A program made the translations under genes and the position numbers. The notes under the pieces are model-generated. The model did not search any database. It was given only the letters and a program-made list of their open reading frames with translations, and had not been told where the DNA came from. A DNA stretch of 64,000 nt, taken from Dysidea avara (lineage: Eukaryota > Porifera > Demospongiae > Dictyoceratida > Dysideidae). Where the stretch lies: assembly GCF_963678975.1 (NCBI RefSeq), contig NC_089273.1, positions 33,542,973-33,606,972 on the forward strand, read 5' to 3'. Below, piece by piece: positions 57,301-64,000 of this stretch; positions within the stretch are counted from its first letter, which is position 1, and each line of letters begins with the position of its first letter.

Positions 57301-57941
57301 ATCAATAGATCAAGAGGTAAAGGGCATGTAGCTAGCATATATTTGTAATAGATTATGTGTGCATATATAGCTGGAGTTTTGAGAATGATGCCAGGACTGC
57401 ACACAAATAGATACGTTATTATTATTACTTATTCTGGGGCTGGTACTACTACAGTGGTACACTATAATTATTAATTGTTGACATAAATGCATGTATTTAT
57501 GTAAATACATTTTATCATGTTCAGAGGAAACAACTATTCAAGAAAGAATCATCAAAATATTTCTGCAACATACAGGTTGGCATACCAGAAGTGAAGGTCT
57601 TCCTGATACTATCTTATATTGTTGGTTTTGGAATAATAGCTCTAATTACTTTGGGTATCAATGTCAGAGATTCAGAAATCATCACAGAAACACTACTGAA
57701 GTACATTCTTTGTCAACTACCTGGTCTTAACAATGGTAATTCATGTACTGCAATGAGAGATAAAATAGAGTCTCATTTACAAATCGAGCTTAACAGTGTA
57801 ACGAATCTTTTACTGGGGCTTCTACCATGGGTAATCCTGTTACTTGCTGTCCAGTTTACAGACATCAAAAATGCACTTCGAAAGGTGGGGTCTGCTTGCC
57901 AACAATTTTGTAAAGACAAGAGAGCCGTCAATAGAAAGTAA
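41949..57941 (+). CDS. Frizzled-class receptor, copy B (spliced, about 645 aa)
   Basis: Proposed exons: 41,949-42,341; 44,919-45,541; 49,068-49,123; 49,306-49,413; 56,767-57,107; 57,525-57,941 (stop). Lengths of exons 2-6 equal those of copy A exactly (623, 56, 108, 341, 417), and every splice site keeps GT/AG. Exon 1 is 33 nt shorter by in-frame losses in the Ser/Gln-rich cytosolic part. The domain order is the same: cytosolic N-terminus, signal anchor, Frizzled cysteine-rich domain, seven helices and a short tail without KTxxxW. The cysteine-rich exon differs at about 18 residues, including a new cysteine (STCTLKG for STRTLKG). Introns 2 and 4 are enlarged by a 1.37 kb foldback and a 3.6 kb insertion. 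Both frames are open, so it is probably a functional paralogue. Confidence 0.82.
42530..43990. repeat. Intron 1 foldback repeat in copy B, with an insertion at its centre
   Basis: This is the same inverted structure as in copy A intron 1. It is split at its centre by the element 43,211-43,459. Confidence 0.85.
43211..43459. mobile_element. 249-bp element, GTGACCGGATTTGCG termini
   Basis: GTGACCGGATTTGCGAAAAG and CTTTTCGCAAATCCGGTCAC are exact inverted repeats of about 30 bp including GGTACC. The flanks share AATT; copy A has the unbroken CAGTAATTACTG. It sits within a few bases of the centre of the older foldback. Confidence 0.9.
44325..44735. mobile_element. 411-bp hAT-type MITE, TAGGGCTGAGCAATAG termini
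   Basis: TAGGGCTGAGCAATAG and TACTATCGCTCAGCACTA are flanked by the perfect duplication ATGAACAC (44,317-44,324; 44,736-44,743). The interior repeats CTATCGCGATAGT palindromes near both ends. Confidence 0.92.
44919..45541 (+). CDS. Receptor B exon 2: cysteine-rich domain and TM1
   Basis: 623 nt, same borders as in copy A (CTTGCACAG / AT|GTAAGT). FLCQYIHPPC and LLLPVCEHF are unchanged. Replacements cluster before the third domain cysteine and at ADE/TFE after VVC. Confidence 0.87.
47365..47480 (-). repeat. Short copy of a GTGTGTCGTGCGGCCC repeat family
   Basis: Inverse complement of the block at 49,887-49,948 and 50,536-50,560 (CAAGACACAC, GTCGTGCGGCCCAAGAAGCC, TATATTGACAGGAAG). It replaces about 1.9 kb that copy A has at 25,080-26,945. 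It shows the uninterrupted form of the site into which the 49,949 MITE inserted. Confidence 0.75.
47615..48986. mobile_element. 1.37 kb foldback element in intron 2 of receptor B
   Basis: The arms of some 500-650 bp are complementary from GAGTCAACTATCAATTATCG to its partner ending GATAATTGACTC. Copy A has neither arm, and TA flanks both ends. Each arm contains the same open frame (QQLSSNNQVSKINSVRAAAN), read outward-in on opposite strands. The centre (about 48,170-48,400) holds a second nested inverted pair (GGGATGGTCAGGAGG). Confidence 0.88.
49068..49123 (+). CDS. Receptor B exon 3
   Basis: 56 nt, acceptor TTTCTTTCAG, donor GTAAGC; encodes LSFPQIQIVYIALCGFIV. Confidence 0.82.
49306..49413 (+). 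CDS. Receptor B exon 4
   Basis: 108 nt; encodes CVVLIPFLGGQEIFFC through SVFCQIS; acceptor GTTTTTAG, donor CAG|GTAATT. Confidence 0.8.
49949..50535. mobile_element. 587-bp MITE, CCGTATAGCGGAAAA termini, TA duplication
   Basis: CCGTATAGCGGAAAAT and TTTTCCGCTATACGG form long inverted repeats with GGCGGGAGAAA and TTTGGCGAA blocks. TA lies on each side, and the empty form of the site exists in this window at about 47,415-47,430 (complement strand). It is probably Tc1/mariner-derived. Confidence 0.88.
50228..50279. repeat. 52-bp perfect palindrome inside the MITE
   Basis: CATAGATAATATAGATAATA is mirrored by TATTATCTATATTATCTATG around a short loop. Confidence 0.92.
51285..52985. repeat. Satellite array of about 55 units of 30-31 bp with higher-order order
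   Basis: Three monomer types share GAGAGWTCAGCTA. Type a continues CAAAGAAACCACCATGTA, type b CAAACAAATCACCCTGTA, and type c GAAGAAGTTACCTTGTA. They follow each other in recurring orders (c-a-b and c-a-c blocks), so a higher-order repeat of roughly 90-150 bp is superimposed on the 30-bp period. No long open frame runs through it. Confidence 0.9.
53172..53504. repeat. Foldback repeat at the right end of the 3.6 kb insertion
   Basis: AATCTAATCCAAAACAGCCA pairs with TGGCTGTTTTGGATTAGATT. The arms are about 155 bp and include GGTAGGTTAATGGTAAAAAT. The loop is only about 15-20 bp, so the extruded arms would be very stable. Confidence 0.9.
53634..53764 (+). CDS. Possible extra exon of receptor B (uncertain)
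   Basis: Counterpart of 28,352-28,482, with the same acceptor and GTATGT donor. It differs by a single base (Lys to Arg). It would require the acceptor at 56,708 for the next exon. See the copy A entry for arguments against. Confidence 0.35.
54600..55375 (+). mobile_element. Decayed LINE 3' end in receptor B intron
   Basis: Orthologous to 29,300-30,062 in copy A, with the same broken CR1/L2-like motifs. The 3' tail here is an expanded (TCAA)n, a usual CR1/L2-like end. Confidence 0.75.
56456..56640. mobile_element. 185-bp MITE, CACAGTAAAAA termini
   Basis: CACAGTAAAAA and TTTTTTACAGTG bound the block. The interior has repeated GTAGTGACGTTCACTAC palindromic units. It is absent from copy A. 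It lies about 125 bp before the exon 5 acceptor region. The terminal CACWGT resembles the 10,107 MITE. Confidence 0.8.
56767..57107 (+). CDS. Receptor B exon 5: TM3 to TM5
   Basis: 341 nt, acceptor CTTCACACTCAG, donor AAG|GTTAGT. Membrane segments are as in copy A, with replacements in TM3 (HWLLMLIGILWF). Confidence 0.8.
57525..57941 (+). CDS. Receptor B exon 6: TM6, TM7 and C-tail
   Basis: 417 nt including the stop; acceptor CATGTTCAG. The last 28 residues are almost identical to copy A (one Ile to Val change). Confidence 0.85.
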   Translation, partial: RKQLFKKESSKYFCNIQVGIPEVKVFLILSYIVGFGIIALITLGINVRDSEIITETLLKYILCQLPGLNNGNSCTAMRDKIESHLQIELNSVTNLLLGLLPWVILLLAVQFTDIKNALRKVGSACQQFCKDKRAVNRK

Positions 57942-58993
57942 ATGTGCTTGCATATAGAATATGTATTTGACTGTTGCATGAGGATTCAATAATTATTATG
58001 ACTACAATTGTGTATGAATTTTTACCTTCATGTACTGCAACTGTATTCCAAATTTTTGTATAATTATGGATATATCTATACATGTATATCAAGTTGGTTC
58101 ATAATAATATTCGTATTACATAATACATAACAGTTAGTATCCCTAAAATGTGTGCACCTGTAGTATAACAGTGGGAAGGCTGTAGCCCTTTATTTAGCTT
58201 TGCTTTGCTTTTATGGGGCCTACACATTAACAGCAGTATAATAGTATAGAGATGAGTAGTCCAAAAGTTTGGATATATAATTATGCATGTGTGTAGCTTA
58301 CTAGTGGTCTATTGACATCAAATATTTAGAGAAATCATAACAACCTGTCAAGATATGAGAAATAACGTTACTTCTTGATCATTTGTCAAGACTATTATGT
58401 AGGTCGGAGGAAGGGACCAACAAGAGTGGGACACCATCCCTTCTTTCCTGGTCCCCCAGCCTACATAATAATTATAATGAGCATCATTGTTATTATACTT
58501 GCTTATTGTTATGAGGTAAACCCTATCAGTTTGATTTGCTTATAATTCTTGGATATGTTCAAATACACAGCATGCTGCAGGGTCAAATTACAATTCTGTT
58601 GAGTATGAGTTGTGTTTGTAGTATACCATAATATATTTGTAAAGCTTGTAGGAAATCAGCTCCTCATGATGACTTCAGAAATCCACCATGAAGAAATTCC
58701 TCACAGTAAAGCTTACTCATGTCTGTAGCAAGTGCGCTGGTGTAATAAAACTTTAGTGAAATGCTTCAGTAGAGCATGTATTAAAAGTGTTTCAGGTTTC
58801 TTGAAGATGCGATACAGTTATGTAATCCCCAACCAATATTGCCAAGCTTTTTGATGGTATTATGAGGTTGATTTCTGGTCATTATTTTTGATAGGAAAAT
58901 GTAAACTTCACATATAATCTATTTAGTGTTGCCATACTAAATGATTATAGAGTTGTTAAGCACAAGATAGATAGATACCTGTAGCTACAGATT

Positions 58994-59480
58994 ATGGTTT
59001 CAATACCTGAAAACCAACCTTTGGTTGGTAATTGTTTACTTCTATCATTGATTCCTCACTTCAAATCTGATACAGAGAACTCCTACATGATCAGAGAATA
59101 TCATGTAATGATTCATTATTGGTTTAATCCTGATGAGATGGAGACATTATTAAAAGTGATAGAGAATATTGAAGCCTGGGTTGTAAATGATTTTGAAGAT
59201 AAAACTATAGTATACCATATTGTTACTGTGGTGAGTACACCTTAACCGTTGTGTACCTAGAGATGTTGGGAACAAGGTATTATTGTCAAGAAATGTCAGA
59301 CTCGGATGCTGCTACTATTCTTCATGATAAACATCCTTTTATGATGATAGCTAATGCCCTTGTACCCTGTTACAGTGAAGATTGTTTTTTTGCACTATTG
59401 TTTAAGCCAAAAGTGTACAACTACGAATGTAGTTATAGTATTGAAATTTGTATGAATGTAGAAATTATATTATTTCTTTA
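58994..59480 (+). pseudogene. Frameshifted counterpart of the 33,584 open frame
   Basis: An 83-codon frame (58,994-59,245) carries HYWFNPDEMETLLKVIEN, then the frame shifts by one base and continues as YLEMLGTRYYCQEMSDSDAA from 59,251. The function is unknown in both copies. The break in one copy argues against a constrained protein. Confidence 0.3.
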
Positions 59481-60175
59481 AAAATGGAATGGCATACCTG
59501 AACATCTGATAACTATATAGCCAATAGTCACTTGCACCAATTGCAAACCATGCTGACCGATGGGAGTTTCATTGTGGTAAATAATGTAGTACTTGACTAA
59601 AACAGAGAATCTTGGCATAAACTACACCTCATCACGACAGATCAATATCTCAGTGTAAATATAGAATATTTATATTCTGTAACTTTTATTATTGAGCCAA
59701 TTAAAATGTATAATTTGTGCTAAACTTGTGTGGCCAGAGCACAATGTTGTGAAAGTGTGAAAATGTAGGCTAATTTTTATGCGCCCAGATGCTCACCTGC
59801 AGATCCAATCACATAATGCAGTAGTGTAATGGGATGCCTAGAAATAATATGTGACCAGATTTGACAAAACCAGGCTTCCACACACATCCAATTCCTTGAC
59901 TTTAACCAGTTGTAACTTTACCACTCAGTGTGCTATTGATCTACAATTTTCACACAATTCTTTCATTGCATTGTGCAATAACAAGTCAAAATGTGAAAGT
60001 GATAACATACTCCTAAATTGAGTTATGGTCCTATAAAGTCACAAAGCTGCAGGATGTGTGTGGAAGCCTAAGCTTGTGAGCTAGAATGCAGTTATAATTT
60101 GGTACTGTGCTTTATAGGTATATTCCCACAACTATAGTAGTTTGATAATTACTTATGTACTACCATAATTATAGA

Positions 60176-62497
60176 AGGAAATTTTGGTGGATTCAAGCTC
60201 AATCTTTAGCTATAAGATGGCACTACAAGTAATTGGCAAATCGCCAAAGTTTCCCTCAAGCTATATAGTTCACACATTAGGTGAAACAGGTTTAATAGTG
60301 GAGTAGGATAACTCTAGCAATGGTGAAACTATCATGACAGTGGTGTTTGTTTGAATACTTAGAACATGTCAAGCAGTTGCATGCATTATAATGTTTATCT
60401 CCTTCACTCTTTGTGATCATTTTTAAGTTGCTAATTAAACTGGTAATGTTTTTAGAAATGATTAGATAATGAAGGTGATTGATAATGAAATTGTGAATTA
60501 TAGTATTAAAATGCACATGTTCTGCTTCATAATGGATTCTATATTAGATAGAACGAAGTTTCAATACTCCTACTACATTAGTAAAATCATAGATTGTAAA
60601 GTCAGAAAAGGCTCAAGCTCGTGATTATGCATCAGCTATACGTTTGCAATATTGTTATGAATGTTCAGTTAGAGAGCCTTTATCTATCAAAGAGTACTAT
60701 GCAATGTAGTCATGTATGGCTATAGTTGTATGGTATTACTTGCTTTTTGGAAACATTCATGAATTCTAGTAGACTGCCTGTCCAGCATTATGCATGAAAA
60801 CTTACATAACTTCAATGTGATGGTAGCTAGTCATGAATGGTCAAGAAACTCAGTGGTTAGCTTGTACCGATCATGAGAGCATAATTGTTTTGAAACTGCA
60901 GACGTGAGTTCAGATCTCAGTCTCCACTCTGGAATCTACTGACTCTCAGACTGAAGCAATTTCTACTTTACAGATACCAAAAGTCTCACTGTCTTACTGG
61001 GTGATGTTTTGTTGATTAGTGATTTTTAGTCAGATGCTATAGAATTATTAATGGTGCATTGCATTTGGGCTGGATGCACTGGGTGGTATGCCAGGAAAAA
61101 CAAAAAAAAAAAGAAATGCAGCATGTAGACATTAATCACTTAATTAGGTTGTATTTTGTGGATAAGTGGGTGGACTAACATGTATTTGAATTTATTCCCT
61201 CTTGGCTATGTAAACGCACTTGAAATAATATTTTATACAGCTGGTATGTGTATTGGTGGCCATGATGGGTTTATCAATGAAGGTGGGGCTGAAGTCCTTT
61301 GGATCCTCCCATGCATTTGACATGTACACCACTACATGATTGACAACAACAGCAGATCAATGCATATAATAATTTATACTTGCAGCAGTATGATAAGCTA
61401 TTACTATAATTTCACTAGGAATTTGAAGTTGTTTTTATTTTACAACTGCATGGATATAATTTATAGCAAACTATGAAAACATTTGCTCAAACAAAAATAG
61501 CGGAGTTTTTTTCATTTATGTAAAAGTATACGGAGCTATTTCCACCTATGTATCGGTAACATAAAAACTGCTTTTTAACTGCAGAGATGTAGGTATGAAC
61601 CAAACACTTACCAAAGTAATATTATGCAACTTATGGTTATGTTTATTCATATTCATACACTGTATAAGCATGTACTGGCTGTAGTAGGAGTATTGAAACT
61701 TTATGTACGTGTTTGGTTTTCCATACGTATCTTGAATTTTTCACAGATGTTGTTACTGAAACGTACATACATACGTACCCTTGTATGCCTTCTCCACACT
61801 TTACTGTCAAGTTACAGCACTTCGGTTTTGGTTTATTGGATATCTGCAAGATTAATAGTATCACATGCAATAACTGTTCTGTTAGAGCATTTTGTTGTAT
61901 ATAGATATACAAGCATATGGCTTGCTAGCTAGGCAATTACAACCACTAGCATGATTATATGACTTTGTCTTTTAATAATTAATGATAAAGACTCACATTC
62001 CTGCACTGTGCATATGTAAATCTGAAGAATAACAGCAACCATATCAGATAAACAGACTGGAAATATGCATGTAATACAAGCTATAAAGTTGTACAAACTC
62101 ATACATGTACTGTACAGTGTACACATACATTCCCCATTTATTATTTTACAAATCAATTGTAAATTTAAATATATAATAATTATTATTAATAAGGAATGCA
62201 CTTGTGATAACTTGCATTGCAATTAATAATTTATATACAAAAATCATGTATACAAGAAATAATTATGTATAAATCACAAAATTATATGCTCAACAACTAG
62301 ATTAGAAACGGTCATGTATCATCAAGCTATCAACATTTAAAGCTACGTGTGTTTATAAGGATAAGTGTTCATATACACTGCGTATAATATATACAAATAG
62401 ATAATACAAAAGAAGGAATAGTTTTCTATTATAGAGTTGTGGGGTAGAAGGGAGTGCTATTAGGACAGAAGATGAAACATGTAGTAGATGTATATAT
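60176..62497. other. Intergenic AT-rich sequence; no gene seen
   Basis: Beyond the end of copy B homology. The open frames of up to about 100 codons near 61,624-62,222 overlap on both strands and show no family features. This stretch separates the receptor duplication from the convergently oriented NLR gene. Confidence 0.6.
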
Positions 62498-64000
62498 TTA
62501 AGTTACGGTCCAATCAAAACTTGCACGATCATCAATTCTTAGAAATGTTGTTTCATTTGATTTTCTGCTTACATTAATTTCGTCCAAAATTTCAATGACA
62601 TCGGCATTTTTCACATGCTGCTTATCGACCAGCAAATATTCTAAAATTGTTTTGTCTTTAATGCTTAGTAAAAAGTTTTTAACATCTTCTGACTGGAAAG
62701 GATTTTGTCTTAGGTCAATAAACAATATTTTATGATTAATCTTAAGCATATCAGCAATTGTTTGCAACCCATCCCTTCCTATGCTGCAGTTTTTTAATTC
62801 CAATATCACAACTTTACCGTCAAATTTTAAACATTCACAAAGCTTTGAGGTGCCATCATTGCCCAAACGACTTCCATTCAGCAAGTGTATCCACTGGAGT
62901 GATGGTTGTACTTCAATGGTGTTTATAAAGGTATTTATATCTGATGGTTTCACTACAAAACACCATACCCAAAGACCTCCAATAGTCTCATTGCTTGAGG
63001 CATATAGTGCAGGATTATTGATATACGTGTTTAGTAGTTCAACACCAGTTGAAATAGCAGCAACACACCTTACTGACCACATCTTACCAGAATGTGCAAT
63101 AAAATATGAAACAGCTAACAGCATATATGGTGTGATACGATTTGCTGGAATTTCAATGCGGCACAAGTTGTTTGGGTAATAATGGTTAGCAATGGTTTTA
63201 CATGCTGAGGGATTCTTAGCTTCATAACAACACTGCATTAGCGTCAATAGAAACCCATCATTAAAAGTTGGATTTTTAGCCATCTCTATATAATGCTTGT
63301 AACATCTCCCCCAATTTTCAACTAGTTCTGTGCAGTTTTGAAGTGGCAGCTTTACATCAGGCAGTGGAGCTATGTTTAATACAGGTAGTATTGATTGTAT
63401 ATGTACTCTAGTCATTCTGGTAAAGCCAGCATGAAATATCCACACCATTTCATAACTGGCTTCTCCAAATATGGTTATTAGTGCTTGTTTTTGTTCATCA
63501 GCTTCAAGTCCAGTCAAATAGACAGCAGAAAGAAATTCTTGAATAATTCCATAATGATAAATATAGTAATTTTTCTCTGCAGTGAATATGCGTTTTCTTA
63601 TTGTTTGAAGCAATCCCATTCCATCAAATTCTTGCTGACTCAACAGACTACGATCAGATATGTACACCAATAATTCTTCATTACTAAAAGGCCTTTGTGT
63701 TGAGACATTGGCATAAGCATGCTCTCCTAAGCCATGCAATATTGTGTTCATATCAGCAGGCATTTGATCATCATCTGTTAGACTTGTCAATGCATACCTG
63801 TTGTAATGTTTGTTCTTATGATGCTGTAAAATCATCAACACAATTTTTTCATAAATCTCAGTCAAATTGTTTGGCAAATTATTGTCATCCACAAACAATT
63901 CCAATAAAAAGGAAAGATTAAGTGGAACTTCAGCAAGTTGTGATAAACCATGGATGCTACGTAGCTGTGCCATAAATTTTGCATAAGCTAATTCAAAGTC
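62498..64000 (-). CDS. NACHT-LRR (NLR-type) receptor, C-terminal part, cut by window edge
   Basis: The frame is open from the window edge (reading DFELAYAKF before the first Met at 63,973) to the stop at 62,498, so the true start lies outside. The first part (EVPLNLSFLLELFVDD...LTEIYEKIVLMIL) matches the winged-helix/helical region that follows the NACHT ATPase in metazoan NLRs. YHYGIIQEFLSAVYLTGL fits the 'QEFxAAxYL' helical-domain motif. The last 150 residues carry leucine-rich repeats of the ribonuclease-inhibitor type (LQWIHLLNGSRLGNDG, VILELKNCSIGRDGLQTI, ILFIDLRQNPF). NLRs are cytosolic innate immune sensors and are strongly expanded in sponges. The NACHT Walker motifs and any CARD/Death domain would be to the right of the window. 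Confidence 0.8.
   Translation of the reverse strand, partial: DFELAYAKFMAQLRSIHGLSQLAEVPLNLSFLLELFVDDNNLPNNLTEIYEKIVLMILQHHKNKHYNRYALTSLTDDDQMPADMNTILHGLGEHAYANVSTQRPFSNEELLVYISDRSLLSQQEFDGMGLLQTIRKRIFTAEKNYYIYHYGIIQEFLSAVYLTGLEADEQKQALITIFGEASYEMVWIFHAGFTRMTRVHIQSILPVLNIAPLPDVKLPLQNCTELVENWGRCYKHYIEMAKNPTFNDGFLLTLMQCCYEAKNPSACKTIANHYYPNNLCRIEIPANRITPYMLLAVSYFIAHSGKMWSVRCVAAISTGVELLNTYINNPALYASSNETIGGLWVWCFVVKPSDINTFINTIEVQPSLQWIHLLNGSRLGNDGTSKLCECLKFDGKVVILELKNCSIGRDGLQTIADMLKINHKILFIDLRQNPFQSEDVKNFLLSIKDKTILEYLLVDKQHVKNADVIEILDEINVSRKSNETTFLRIDDRASFDWTVT

Larger units (their letters stand above)
37091..60175 (+). repeat. Duplicated segment, copy B (direct orientation)
   Basis: From ATATCATGATACACAAACTT on, the sequence follows copy A (bases 1-34,495) in the same order and orientation, with element insertions and deletions on both sides. 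The right end of homology is near CTACCATAATTATAG. The unit contains receptor B and the remnants around it. Confidence 0.88.

Noticed and set aside
61624-62222. Small protein genes near 61.6-62.2 kb
   Set aside because: Frames on both strands overlap, their composition is low-complexity and AT-rich, and no conserved motif or paralogue support exists.

Overview
The window is AT-rich eukaryotic DNA with long introns and no bacterial-style gene packing. Three gene types point to an early-branching animal, most likely a demosponge: a Frizzled-class receptor pair, the C-terminal part of an NACHT-LRR (NLR) receptor, and an intact Helitron Rep-helicase. The species assignment is inference.

The dominant structure is a large direct tandem duplication. 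Copy A runs from the window start (possibly from before it) to about 34,495. A spacer of about 2.6 kb follows, then copy B from about 37,091 to about 60,175. Each copy holds one complete multi-exon receptor gene on the + strand: A at 20,666-32,435 (about 656 aa) and B at 41,949-57,941 (about 645 aa). Both encode a cytosolic N-terminus, one extra signal-anchor-like membrane segment, a Frizzled-type cysteine-rich domain and seven further membrane helices. Exon lengths, phases and splice sites are preserved, and both reading frames are open.

The two copies act as filled-site and empty-site references for each other, so many transposon insertions can be mapped to the base. Copy A only: a 6.5 kb Helitron (210-6689), an hAT-like element (6844-8544), a nested composite (10,568-16,764), a second large hAT-like element (17,473-19,973), a LINE 3' end (20,244-20,497) and several MITEs. 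Copy B only: other MITEs, a 1.37 kb foldback element (47,615-48,986) and a 3.6 kb insertion (49,887-53,501) carrying a 1.7 kb satellite of ~30-bp units. One TIR family (CAGTGTTTATTCTAG) hit both copies at different sites.

The right edge (62,498 to beyond 64,000, - strand) carries the 3' part of an NLR-type innate immune receptor gene. The regions 34,498-36,580 and 60,176-62,497 hold no gene that I can support. All gene models come from reading splice signals and paralogue conservation; no alignment or search was run.
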